From contig CP036296.1 in NCBI GenBank assembly GCA_007751255.1, forward strand, positions 3,968,001 to 4,032,000: a stretch of 64,000 bases of DNA. The letters run 5' to 3'. The first letter of the stretch is position 1, and each line of letters starts with the position of its first letter. The DNA comes from Engelhardtia mirabilis (lineage in GTDB: Bacteria > Planctomycetota > UBA1135 > GCA-002686595). A program made the position numbers and the translations under genes. Positions 38,156 to 48,291 of this stretch are shown in pieces. The notes under the pieces are model-generated. The model was not told the DNA's origin. It worked only from the letters and a program-made list of their open reading frames with translations, and searched no databases.

Positions 38156-39784
38156 CTATTTGCGCCGGTTCTTGCGCTTCTGCTTGTTCTTGGCCTTCTG
38201 CTTGTCCTTGTCGCGCGCGCTGGTGGCCTTGCGGGTGGCGGACTTGCCGCGAGCTCCGGGGACTCCCCCGCCGGCCAGCATCGAGGGGTCGAAGCCCTCC
38301 GGCAGACCGCCGCCGCCACCGAGGCCCATCATCGAGCCCAGGCCCTTGGCGGCGCCGCCGAGCCCGCGCGCCGCGCCGCCGAGCTTGTCGAGCATCCCGC
38401 CGCCGCCCAGGTCCGCCGCCAGCTCACCGGAGGGCGAGAAGCCCTCGAGGGCGGCGCGCTTGGCCTTGGAGCCCATGCCGGCGCCCATGCCCATCTTCTT
38501 CATGACCTTCATGAGCTGCTTCATCTGCTTCCACTGCTTCAGAAGCTGATTCACGGCGCCCACGTCCTGGCCCGCTCCGCGTGCGATCCTGCGCCGCCGG
38601 CCCATGTCGATCAGGTCCGGCTGCAGGCGCTCGCGCGCCGTCATCGAAGTGCACAGGGCCTCGATGCGCTTGATGTGCTTGTCGTCGATGTCGAGGTTGT
38701 CGAGCTGCTGGCCCACGCCGGGCAGCATCCCCATGACCTTCTTGAGCGGACCCAGGTTCTGGATCATCCGCAGCTGGGCCAGCATGTCCTCGAGCGTGAA
38801 CGAGCCCATCACCAGGCGCTCGTACTGGGCCTGGGCCTCGGTCTCGTCGATCTTGTCCTGGGCGGCCTCGACCAGGCCGACCACGTCGCCCATGCCCAGG
38901 ATGCGGCCCGCCACGCGCTCGGCCGAGAAGGCGTCGAGGTCCTCGATCTTCTCGCCGGTGCCGAGGAACAGGATCGGGCACCCGGTGACCTTCTTCAGGC
39001 TCAGCGCCGCGCCGCCGCGGGCGTCACCGTCGAACTTGGTCAGGATCACGCCGGTCAGGGACAGGCGCGAGTGGAACTCCTGGGCGGAACGCACGGCGTC
39101 CTGGCCCGTCATCGAGTCCACCACCAGGATCTGGTCGTCGGGCGAGGTGCGCCGCGCGATCTCGGCCACCTCGTCCATCAGCTCGTCGTCCACGTGCAGA
39201 CGGCCGGCCGTGTCGAGGATCACCACGTCGTTGCCCTGGGCGCGGGCGTGGGCCACGCCCCGCTCGCAGACGTCGGCCGGACCCAGGCCCTCCTGGTGGA
39301 AGACGGGCACGTTCAGCTTGCGCCCCAGAACGCGCAGCTGCTCCACCGCGGCCGGACGCTTGACGTCGGCGGCCACGAGCAGCGGCCGCTTGGCGTGCTT
39401 GGTCACGAGCAGCCGGGCCAGCTTGGCGCAGGTCGTGGTCTTGCCGGCGCCCTGCAGACCGGCCATCAGGATCACCGTCGGACCCGACTTGGCCATCTGC
39501 AGCCGGGCGTCCTCGGGGCCCATGAGCTCGACCAGCTCATGGTGCACCGCGGCCACGAACTGATCCGAAGCACTGACCCCCTTGTCGGCGATCTTGGCCT
39601 GGCCCAGGGCCCGCTCGCGGACGCTGTCGACGAAGTCCTTAGCGACCTGGAAGTGGACGTCGGCGTCGAGCAGCGCGCGGCGGACGTCCCGCAGGCCCTC
39701 CTCGATGTTGCTCTCGGTGAGCTCCTTCTCCCCGCGGAAGCGGTCGAAGGCGCCGGAAAGGCGTTGGGTGAGACTCTGGAACAT
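38156..39784 (-). CDS. ffh: signal recognition particle protein Ffh (SRP54)
   Basis: Ffh is the GTPase that binds 4.5S RNA and signal sequences and targets ribosomes to the membrane. The protein is 542 aa, longer than the usual 450-490 because of a glycine- and lysine-rich C-terminal tail. The P-loop GLQGAGKTTT is at residues 109-118, with DTAGRLHVDDEL and TKFDGDARGGA following. The methionine-rich M domain includes MGRRRRIARGAGQ and a dense Met/Lys helix (MKQLMKVMKKMGMGAGMG). The ATG at 39782-39784 is the natural start. Usual neighbours such as rpsP are displaced by about 3 kb. Confidence 0.97.
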   Translation of the reverse strand: MFQSLTQRLSGAFDRFRGEKELTESNIEEGLRDVRRALLDADVHFQVAKDFVDSVRERALGQAKIADKGVSASDQFVAAVHHELVELMGPEDARLQMAKSGPTVILMAGLQGAGKTTTCAKLARLLVTKHAKRPLLVAADVKRPAAVEQLRVLGRKLNVPVFHQEGLGPADVCERGVAHARAQGNDVVILDTAGRLHVDDELMDEVAEIARRTSPDDQILVVDSMTGQDAVRSAQEFHSRLSLTGVILTKFDGDARGGAALSLKKVTGCPILFLGTGEKIEDLDAFSAERVAGRILGMGDVVGLVEAAQDKIDETEAQAQYERLVMGSFTLEDMLAQLRMIQNLGPLKKVMGMLPGVGQQLDNLDIDDKHIKRIEALCTSMTARERLQPDLIDMGRRRRIARGAGQDVGAVNQLLKQWKQMKQLMKVMKKMGMGAGMGSKAKRAALEGFSPSGELAADLGGGGMLDKLGGAARGLGGAAKGLGSMMGLGGGGGLPEGFDPSMLAGGGVPGARGKSATRKATSARDKDKQKAKNKQKRKNRRK

Positions 39785-39856
39785 GGCAGGTGGGTTCGCG
39801 GCGGTCGGGCGAGGAGCATAATCGCTCCCGCCCGCTCACCCACCCGTCGATCCGCC

Positions 39857-40942
39857 ATGACCACCCACACCTCGCTGTCACTCCTGGTCCTGACCCTGCT
39901 CGCCGCGCCGGCCCAGACGCCCCTGGAGTGGTCGCCGCCGCCCGGGGCCGAGTTGGCCGCCGACCATCGCGTCCAGTGGAAGCTGGAGTTCGAGGGTGCC
40001 GCGATCCAGATCATGGGCGAGGACCAGGACCCCGCCGACTTCATCGAGGGCTACGACGAGGACGCCTTCTCGCGCGACATCGAGCTGGCCTTCGCGGCCC
40101 GCGACAGCGAGCTGCGGCTGCCCCTGGGCGACACCGCCGATGGCCCCCTGTCCTTCGTGCGCGAGTACGGGGAGTTCACCGTCGACGGCGAGACGCCCGA
40201 CATGGCCGAGGGCCTGACCGAGGGCGCGCGGGTGCTCTTCCGGCGCGACGGGGACGACGGTTGGGAGCGGCGGCTGCTCGCGGCCGGCGACGACGCGACG
40301 GATTCGAAGGCGGGTGAGCCCCTGGAGTCCCTCTCCGCCCTGGCCGAGGATCTGGGCTTCCGACACCTGGTCCCGGGCGAGGCCGTCGAAGCCGGAGCGA
40401 CCTGGCGCGTCTACCTCTCCGGCCAGGACCTCTTCGACCTGGTCGCTGGCGGCCTCGACGCCGCCGGCGCCCCGACGATCGCCGCCGGTCTCGGGGCCGA
40501 GGACGACGAGCGCGAGCTGCTCGGGCGCCTGGGCGAGTTCCTCGACGTGCTCGCCGAGGGAGCCACCGTCGATTGCACCCTGGTCTCCGTCGAGGCCGAC
40601 GACGACGGGCGCGAGCTGGCCCGCATCGGACTCGCCCTGGAGCACGAGGGCACCCTCGAGCTGAGCCAGTATTTCACAGACACGGTGAAGTTCGACGACG
40701 GCAGCGGCGAGGGGCGCACGCCCGAGGTCGAAGCCGAGATGGCGGTGTCGTACTCGGGGACGGGCGAGCTCACCTGGGACCTGGCGGCGGGATGCTTCGC
40801 GGCGTTCGAGTTGACGGTGGAGTTCGAGGCCGAGCTCGACGTCGATCTGGCCGCCGACTTCGACGCCTTCACCTTCGAGATCCACGCGGACCTGGACTGG
40901 ACCGGCGAGCTCACGCACACCGCCGAGGGTTCGGCACAGTAG
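39857..40942 (+). CDS. exported acidic protein, same family as 42065-43138
   Basis: This encodes 361 aa. The ATG at 39857 begins a signal peptide (LSLLVLTLLAAPAQT). The mature protein is strongly acidic. Its layout matches the 42065-43138 product: an early WSP-G segment, a middle region with lysine/aspartate-poor loops, and a closing beta-rich part around SGTGELTWDLAAGCF in which the protein alternates polar and hydrophobic residues. I recognise no named domain. It is followed after 7 bp by an oxidoreductase gene and then by its relative, so the three probably form an operon. Confidence 0.7.
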   Translation: MTTHTSLSLLVLTLLAAPAQTPLEWSPPPGAELAADHRVQWKLEFEGAAIQIMGEDQDPADFIEGYDEDAFSRDIELAFAARDSELRLPLGDTADGPLSFVREYGEFTVDGETPDMAEGLTEGARVLFRRDGDDGWERRLLAAGDDATDSKAGEPLESLSALAEDLGFRHLVPGEAVEAGATWRVYLSGQDLFDLVAGGLDAAGAPTIAAGLGAEDDERELLGRLGEFLDVLAEGATVDCTLVSVEADDDGRELARIGLALEHEGTLELSQYFTDTVKFDDGSGEGRTPEVEAEMAVSYSGTGELTWDLAAGCFAAFELTVEFEAELDVDLAADFDAFTFEIHADLDWTGELTHTAEGSAQ

Positions 40943-40949
40943 TCGCCCC

Positions 40950-41978
40950 ATGCAACCGCTCAAGATCGCCCTCCTGGGGCTCGTCCACGGGCACGTGGAC
41001 TGGGTCCTCGACTCCGCGCGCCTGCGCGACGACATCGAGTTGGTCGGCGTGGCCGAGCACGACCAGGCCCTGTTCAGGCGTCTGACGTCGAAGTACGGCT
41101 TCGGAGACCTGCCGCGCACCGACGAGGCAGCCGAGCTGCTCGAGCGCACCAAGCCCGACGCCGTCGTCGTGATGACCGACATCGTCGGGCACCGGGCAGC
41201 CCTGGCCGCAGCCGCGGACGCGGGGCTCGCGGCCCTGGTCGAGCGGCCCCTCGACTTCGACCTGGACCACGCCCTGTCCCTGGCCCGCGTCGCTCGTGAG
41301 CGCGAGCTGAGCATCCTGACCCACTACGAGACGGCCCACTACCCGGCCATCCGAGCGGCGGCGGACCACCTGCATTCGGGGGACCTGGGTGAGCTCTCGC
41401 GCCTGCGGATCCGCGCCGGGCACCAGGGTCCGGCGGCCCTGGGCTGCGCGCCCTCGTTCCTCAAGTGGCTGTTGGATTCCGAGCGCGGCGGCGGCGCGAT
41501 GGTCGACTTCGCCTGCTTCGGGGTGCACCTGGCCCTGTGGCTGGTCGGCCGGCCCCCCCAGCGCGTCACCGCCTCGACCCAGTCGATCTGGCCCGAGGAG
41601 CACCGCGGCGTGGACGACCAGGCCACGCTGCTGCTGGACTTCGACCGGGTCCAGGCGGTGGTCGAGGCCTCCTGGTGCTGGCCCAATCCGGTCAAGGACG
41701 TGGAGCTGATCGGCTCGAGCGGCTTCCTGCGGACCGGGCGGGCGGGCACCTACGAGATCGGCGAGATGGACCTGGGCGGCCCCAGCGCGCGCCACACGGC
41801 GCCGCCCTTGAGTGGGTCCTTGACCGACGCCTGGACCCAACTGGCCGCCGTGGCGCGGGGCGCGGTGCCCGATCCCCTGTACGGCCTGGACCTGTCCCTG
41901 GGCGTGGCCAGCGTGCTGGAGGCCGCGCGCCAGTCCGCGCGCGAGGGGGTCTCGGTGACTCCCCGTCCCTGGGGCTGA
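40950..41978 (+). CDS. Gfo/Idh/MocA-family oxidoreductase
   Basis: This 342-aa protein has the family fold: an N-terminal Rossmann domain starting LKIALLGLVHGHVDWV and a C-terminal substrate domain. Members use NAD(P) to oxidise or reduce sugars and cyclitols. Two features are off-consensus. The dinucleotide loop reads GLVHGH instead of GxGxxG, and the catalytic EKP lysine is replaced by arginine (VERPLDFD). Both occur in some divergent subfamilies, but they make the substrate and even activity uncertain. The segment GGGAMVDFACFGVHLALWL matches the usual substrate-side helix with its histidine. It starts 7 bp after the preceding gene. Confidence 0.85.
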   Translation: MQPLKIALLGLVHGHVDWVLDSARLRDDIELVGVAEHDQALFRRLTSKYGFGDLPRTDEAAELLERTKPDAVVVMTDIVGHRAALAAAADAGLAALVERPLDFDLDHALSLARVARERELSILTHYETAHYPAIRAAADHLHSGDLGELSRLRIRAGHQGPAALGCAPSFLKWLLDSERGGGAMVDFACFGVHLALWLVGRPPQRVTASTQSIWPEEHRGVDDQATLLLDFDRVQAVVEASWCWPNPVKDVELIGSSGFLRTGRAGTYEIGEMDLGGPSARHTAPPLSGSLTDAWTQLAAVARGAVPDPLYGLDLSLGVASVLEAARQSAREGVSVTPRPWG

Positions 41979-42064
41979 AGAAGCGGGCTGGGGATGGCCG
42001 ATAGCCCGCTCGAAGGCCCTCGGACCACCGCCGAGGGTCGACCGAGCGTCCCGACCCGCCCGCC

Positions 42065-43138
42065 ATGCAGCCCGTCCACCGCATCCTGATCGCCCCTACT
42101 GTCGCCCTGATCCTGTCCGCCGGCGCAGAGCCCACGAGCTACCAGCTCGCGTGGAGCCCGGCCGAAGGCGACCAGTTCGAGCGGCGCTTGGAACTCGAGC
42201 TGGAGGTGGAGTTCCGCAGCGGCGGGTTCGAGGTGGCCGGTCAATCGATGCCCCTGGAGGAGGTCTACAACAAGTTCGACCCCCAGGACGGCGAGCGCAG
42301 CCTCGACGTCGAAGCCACCGCGATCGACACCGTGCGCAGCGTGGAGCTGGGGCAGTTGATGAGCCTCGAGCGCCAGTACGCCGAGGTCCTGGTCGACGGT
42401 CGCCGGGACGACGACGGGCCGGCCCTGGCGCGCTTCAACTGGGACCGCCGCCGCGCGCGCTTCCAGACCGAGGTGATCGACGACGGACTCGATCCGGAAG
42501 AGGCCAAGGCCGCCGCGCGCGTGCTGCGCGAGGACCTCGATTGCCGCTGGCTGCTGCCCAAGGGCGAGGTGCGGAACGCGTCGACCTGGAAGCGCGACCT
42601 GTCACCCCAGCAAGCCCTGGAGCTGGTCGGCATCCCCGGCATGGACATCACCGAGCTGTTCCGCATCGGCATGGAGGACGACCGGCCGGTGGACCCCGAG
42701 CTGTTGCGCGCCTTCGAGCCGGTCCTGGCGGACCTCGGCCGCGAGCGCCACGCCGGAAACGTCGTCGCCGAACTGGCGGGGACGCGCGTCTTCGACGGCC
42801 AGACCATCGTTCAGGTCGATCTCACGATCGAAGTCGAGCTGCACCTGGACCTGACCGACCTGATGCAAACCGCCTTCGACCTCGAAGCCAGGATCCGCGC
42901 CGACCACCTGGTGCCCGAGCACCTGCGCGCGCTCGTCATCATCAGCGGCGAGGGCGAGGGGCGCTTCGAGTGGAACGTCACCGCGGGACGGTTGCACTCG
43001 CTCGAGTCGTCGGTCGACTACGTCTTCGAGATCAACGGCAACTTCGACGCCCCCGTCGACGGCAAGTCGATGCCATTCTCAGGCTGGGGGAGTTGGGGTG
43101 GCGAGTTGACCAGCGCGCGGACCGTGACGAAGAAGTAG
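42065..43138 (+). CDS. exported acidic protein, same family as 39857-40942
   Basis: This encodes 357 aa. The ATG at 42065 leads into a short hydrophobic signal (ILIAPTVALILSAGA). Its layout parallels the product two genes upstream: the early WSPAEGDQFERRLEL segment, a central acidic region and the closing GRFEWNVTAGRLHSLESS beta-strands ending with VDYVFEINGNF. The two are probably paralogues on either side of the oxidoreductase gene. No function can be assigned. It abuts the NtrC-type remnant that ends at 43139 on the other strand. Confidence 0.7.
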   Translation: MQPVHRILIAPTVALILSAGAEPTSYQLAWSPAEGDQFERRLELELEVEFRSGGFEVAGQSMPLEEVYNKFDPQDGERSLDVEATAIDTVRSVELGQLMSLERQYAEVLVDGRRDDDGPALARFNWDRRRARFQTEVIDDGLDPEEAKAAARVLREDLDCRWLLPKGEVRNASTWKRDLSPQQALELVGIPGMDITELFRIGMEDDRPVDPELLRAFEPVLADLGRERHAGNVVAELAGTRVFDGQTIVQVDLTIEVELHLDLTDLMQTAFDLEARIRADHLVPEHLRALVIISGEGEGRFEWNVTAGRLHSLESSVDYVFEINGNFDAPVDGKSMPFSGWGSWGGELTSARTVTKK

Positions 43139-43717
43139 CTACCGGTAGTCATCCTTGCGCAGCTCGTGTCGTTGGAGCTTCCCGTAGAGGCTGCGAGCCG
43201 AGATCCCCGCGGCTTCGGCGACCTTGCCAACCCGACCTTCGTGGCGACGAAGCAGGCCCTCCAAGTAGGCGCGCTCGAATGCCAGAGCCGCCGCCGCGCG
43301 CGCCGGTCGAAGCGGCTGGTCGAGCCACCCCTCCGCCTCCGTTTCGCTCCTCGCCGAGCCCGCCGAGCCGTGGTCGTCCTCGGACGCTGGGTCCCGGCCG
43401 GCCACGGAGTCGGGTAGGTCCGCGAGGGTGATCTCATTGCCCACACAGAGGGCCAGGGAGTGCTCGATCGCATTCAGCAGCTGGCGCACGTTGCCCGGCC
43501 AGCGGTAGCGGATCAGGGCGTCGAGGGCCTCGTCGGTGATGCCGGTCACGCGATCGCTACCCACCCGCTGCACCCTCCGTCGTTGCAACACGCTGAGCAG
43601 GTCGACCTGCAGGTGCAGGGGCATCTCGCCGATCTCGTCGAGGAAGATCGTGCCGCCGTCGGCCAGCTCGAAGCGTCCCTTCATGCGGCGTTGAGCCCCG
43701 GTGAAGGCCCCCACCAT
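43139..43717 (-). pseudogene. remnant of a sigma-54-dependent (NtrC-type) regulator
   Basis: The reading frame has pieces of a bacterial enhancer-binding protein: the sigma-54 contact loop GAFTGA at 43694-43711, Walker B region [12 protein letters not shown], the helix [20 protein letters not shown] and a Fis-type helix-turn-helix near the C-terminus ([18 protein letters not shown]). Everything before GAFTGA is gone, including Walker A and any receiver domain. About 70 residues that normally lie between RVGSD and ITDEAL (sensor I, arginine finger) are also missing, deleted in frame. The product could not hydrolyse ATP. The left break lies 10 bp from the start of the DctP gene. Confidence 0.75.
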
Positions 43718-43727
43718 TCGACAGACC

Positions 43728-44765
43728 ATGAACGCAACCTCCCACGTCCACCTGCCCACGCTTGCAGCGCTGCTACTCTCCATCCTGGTCGCGAGTTGTG
43801 GCGGGGATTCGACCGGCGGCGGCACCCAATGGCGCCTCGCAATCGAAGAAGCACCCGGCTCGGTTCAGGACGCCTACGCCCAGGAGTTCGCGCGTCTCGT
43901 CGCGGAGCGCACCGACGGTGCCGTGTCGGTCACCGTCTACCCCTACGGCGCCCTCGGCACCAGCGACGACATCACCGAGCAGCTCCGCATGGGCGGCCTG
44001 CAGTTCGCGATGTCCTCGCCCGGGCACCTCGGCAAGTCGATCCCCGAGCTGCAGGCCCTTCTGCTGCACTTCCTGTTCACCGACGACGAGGCCACCAACC
44101 GCGCGGCCCTGGCCGATCCGGAGATCCGCGCCGCGGTGGAGCCGCTGTTCCCGCCCCTCGGGCTGGAGTTGATGTCGATCCTGCCCGAGGGCTGGATGGT
44201 CTGGACCACCAAGCAACCGGTGCGTGGGCCCGAAGACTTCGCGGGGATCAAGACCCGCACCATGACCTCGCCGCTGCTGCTGGCGACCTACGACGCCTTC
44301 GGCGCCAATCCCCAGGCCATGCCCTACGGCGAGGTCTACAGCGCCCTGCAACTGGACATGATCGACGCCCAGGTCAACCCGCTCTTCGCCATCGAGGAGA
44401 TGAGCTTCTACGAGGTCACCGACTACCTCGTGCGCGCCAAGCCCGCCCCGTTCCTGACCACCTTCCTCTCCAACCACGACTTCCTGGCCGGGCTCGCCCC
44501 CGAGCTGCGCGCCACCGTCGACGGCATCGTCGCCGACCTCGAGCCCTTCCTCGCCGAGCACCAACGCAGCGTCAACGAAGAGCGCCTGGCCGAGATGCTC
44601 GCGGCCAAGCCCTCCCTGACCGTGATCGAGCTCGAGCCCGCCGAGCGCGAAGCCTTTCGCGAGTTGGCCCAGCCCCTACGCGACGTCTACCTCGAGCGCG
44701 CCGGCCAGGGTGGCCAGGAGGTCCTCGACGCCCTCGAGAGCGCCATCGAGCGCGCGCGGGGCTGA
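43728..44765 (+). CDS. TRAP transporter solute-binding lipoprotein (DctP family)
   Basis: DctP proteins bind an organic acid or related solute in the periplasm and deliver it to a DctQM membrane pair. This one is 345 aa with lipobox LVASCGG (acylated Cys 24). The family core is clear: [42 protein letters not shown] and the signature region [21 protein letters not shown]. No dctQ or dctM gene is adjacent: the NtrC remnant is divergent on the left and murA and its lipoprotein lie on the right. It may work with a distant transporter or as a lone binding protein. Confidence 0.88.
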   Translation: MNATSHVHLPTLAALLLSILVASCGGDSTGGGTQWRLAIEEAPGSVQDAYAQEFARLVAERTDGAVSVTVYPYGALGTSDDITEQLRMGGLQFAMSSPGHLGKSIPELQALLLHFLFTDDEATNRAALADPEIRAAVEPLFPPLGLELMSILPEGWMVWTTKQPVRGPEDFAGIKTRTMTSPLLLATYDAFGANPQAMPYGEVYSALQLDMIDAQVNPLFAIEEMSFYEVTDYLVRAKPAPFLTTFLSNHDFLAGLAPELRATVDGIVADLEPFLAEHQRSVNEERLAEMLAAKPSLTVIELEPAEREAFRELAQPLRDVYLERAGQGGQEVLDALESAIERARG

Positions 44766-44766
44766 G

Positions 44767-45281
44767 TCAATCCCGGTCGGTGTCGACATCGACCCGTCCG
44801 CTGGCGAAGACGTAGCCCAGGGACCCGGATTCCTCGTAGCCGAAGAGCACGACTTCATGGCGCACTCGACTGCCGCCGTCGATCGGCGTCCAGTGGATCG
44901 AGACCTTGCCGTCGAGGTCGTCGTAGACACTCCAGGTGGGCCCGAAATCCACCCACGTCGTGATCTCGCCGCGCTTGAGGCGACCCGTCGACGCCGGGTC
45001 GATGACGAGTTCGAGGTCGAACGACATGAAGCCGTTCCACTGGTGCTTGTGGAGACGGAGGGGGCCTCCCTGCGGCCATTCGATGTCGAGCGAGGCGTCT
45101 GTCCCTCTGGCGTGACCGAACGGAGTGATCAGCGTCGCATCCGCTGGGCCGCTGAACCGAACGGAGCCGACTCTCTCTTCTTCGCTCAGGCGCACCGATA
45201 CGCGGGGCGCGACCTCTTCTGAGACCGCACCTCCTCCGCACCCGACGATGGCGAACAGAACCGCGAGCGCCCACAGCCGCA

Positions 45282-45282
<1 letters not shown>
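44767..45282 (-). CDS. lipoprotein of unknown function coupled to murA
   Basis: This encodes 171 aa with signal and lipobox at the N-terminus (MRLWALAVLFAIVGCGGG, Cys 15). The mature domain is beta-rich, with WPQGGPLRLHKHQWNGF, ITTWVDFGPTWSVYDDLDG and VRHEVVLFGYEESGS; I know no matching family. The ATG at 45280-45282 overlaps the murA stop by one base (TGATG), so it is translated after murA. A role in the cell envelope is suggested by that coupling and by the lipid anchor only. Confidence 0.7.
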
Positions 45283-46565
<1,283 letters not shown>

Positions 46566-46880
46566 CGGAGGCCGAGGTTACCCCTCGGCGGTCCACCCAC
46601 CAACGGCGCCGGGGACCCAAAGGAGCCCGCCCCGGGGCCGCCGCCGGCCGGCCGCTCGGGGCTCGAGTTGACCGGGATTGGACAGACTCCTACTATCCTC
46701 GGTTCGCGTCGCCCCTCTCAGGGCCTCGGGGAGGCCCCAGAACACCCCGAACCGAGCCCGCTCGCTCGCTCGCGCCCGATCCAGACGTGACCCAAGGATC
46801 GCGACCGCCCCTGGCCGCGACCGCCCCGCCCCGCCCAGCAGCCGCCCGCCGCGGTTGCCCACCGAACAACACGCAGGCAG
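46566..46880. other. 315-bp divergent region between murA and the alpha-CTD/TPR gene
   Basis: This holds a good sigma-70-type promoter for the plus-strand operon (46668-46696) and then a leader of about 180 bp. No open frame in the leader has a credible start and composition. I see no promoter for murA that I would defend. Confidence 0.5.
46668..46696 (+). promoter_or_regulatory. sigma-70-type promoter for the alpha-CTD/TPR operon
   Basis: A -35 box TTGACC (46668-46673) and a -10 box TACTAT (46691-46696) are separated by exactly 17 bp. Transcription would start near 46703, leaving a 5' leader of about 180 bases before the ATG at 46881. Confidence 0.55.
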
Positions 46881-48269
46881 ATGTCGACCGAGACCGCCAC
46901 CGCCGAAGCTCCCGCCCACGAGCACGCTTTCGACCTCTCCCACCTCGAGAACGCGAGCTTCGCGGCCCTGCAGGCCGGACGAGCTGCGATCTTCCGGACT
47001 TCTTCGACTCGCAACGGGTTCGCGAAGGACATCGAAGCCCTCGGGCCCGACGGCGACCAGGGCCGCAAGAAGGGTCTGGGCCTGTGGATGCTCGCGCGCC
47101 ACGAAGAGTCCGTGAAGCTGCTCGCCAAGTTCGAGGGTGACGACGTCGCGGACTACACCCGCGCCCGTTCCCTGATCAGCCTGGGCCGCAACGCCGAGGC
47201 GATCCCGCTCTTCGAGCGTTTGACCAAGGACTACCCGAACGAGCCGCGTCCGCGCGGCGGGTTGATCGAGGCGCGCCTCGAAGCGGCCCTCGAAGGGGTC
47301 GACGAGCTGACCGAGCCGGAGAAGGGCACCGCGGTGCTCGACGCCGAACTCGACGGCGCCGACCCGGGCTTTCTGCAGAGTGCGGATGGTCGCTACCTGC
47401 TCGGTCGCCGCGCCGAACTGAAGCGCGACCTGAGCGAGGCCCTGGACCACTACGCCGCGGCCCACGAGCTCGACCCGACCCTGCGCAACAACCTGCTGCG
47501 CGCCGCCTACGCCGCCGAGCGCGCGGGCCTCGACGACCTGGCGATCCAGTTCTACGAGGAGGCGCTCGAGATGCGCCTCTGCAACAGCTCGCACCTGATG
47601 AACCTGGGCGTGCTCTACGAGGACACCGGACGCGACCAGGACGCGGCGGCGCTGTACGACATCGTCAGCAACTCGAACCCCACCGACGAGCGGGCGCGGC
47701 TGTACCTGGCCGACGCCGTCTCGGCGATGGACATGTACTACGACGAGGATCTGGAGCGCAAAGAGGACAAGCTCAACCAGATCCTGCGCATCCCGATCAC
47801 CGACTTCGAGCTCTCGGTCCGCGCGCGGAACTGCCTCAACAAGATGCAGATCCACACCCTGGGCGACCTGGTCACCAAGACCGAGCAGGAGCTGCTCTCC
47901 TACAAGAACTTCGGCGAGACCTCGCTGAACGAGATCAAGGAGATCCTGCGCTCGAAGGGCCTGCGCCTGGGCATGCCCCGCGAGGAGGCCGTGGCCAGCA
48001 TCGAGGCCCGCGCTCGCCGGCCCGTGGCCGCGGGCAGCACCGGTGCCACCACCAACGACGACGGTGACATCAGCAACCGACCGATCACCGACCTGCAGCT
48101 CTCGATCCGCGCCCGCCGCACGGTCGAGGCCCTGGGTTGCCTGACGATCGGGGACATCACCAAGCACTCGGCCGACGAACTCTTGGGCATGCCGAACTTC
48201 GGCAGCACCTCGCTCCAGGAGCTGCGCGCCAAGTTGACCGACATGAGCCTCAAGCTGGCGGGCGAGTAG
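46881..48269 (+). CDS. TPR protein with two RNA polymerase alpha-CTD-like domains
   Basis: This encodes 462 aa. Residues 60-290 are helical repeats of TPR type (ARSLISLGRNAEAIPLFERL, YAAAHELDPT, YEEALEMRLCNSSHLMNLG). Residues 300-366 and 398-460 each match the C-terminal domain of RNA polymerase alpha (PITDFELSVRARNCLNKM, GDLVTKTEQELLSYKNFG; then PITDLQLSIRARRTVEAL, MPNFGSTSLQELRAKL). That domain binds UP-element DNA and activators in true alpha. There is no alpha N-terminal domain, so it is not a polymerase subunit. Similar proteins are known mainly from planctomycetes. The role is probably in transcription. It heads an operon with ruvA and a serB-like gene. Confidence 0.88.
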   Translation: MSTETATAEAPAHEHAFDLSHLENASFAALQAGRAAIFRTSSTRNGFAKDIEALGPDGDQGRKKGLGLWMLARHEESVKLLAKFEGDDVADYTRARSLISLGRNAEAIPLFERLTKDYPNEPRPRGGLIEARLEAALEGVDELTEPEKGTAVLDAELDGADPGFLQSADGRYLLGRRAELKRDLSEALDHYAAAHELDPTLRNNLLRAAYAAERAGLDDLAIQFYEEALEMRLCNSSHLMNLGVLYEDTGRDQDAAALYDIVSNSNPTDERARLYLADAVSAMDMYYDEDLERKEDKLNQILRIPITDFELSVRARNCLNKMQIHTLGDLVTKTEQELLSYKNFGETSLNEIKEILRSKGLRLGMPREEAVASIEARARRPVAAGSTGATTNDDGDISNRPITDLQLSIRARRTVEALGCLTIGDITKHSADELLGMPNFGSTSLQELRAKLTDMSLKLAGE

Positions 48270-48291
48270 GCGCCGCGGGCGGCGCGATCGC

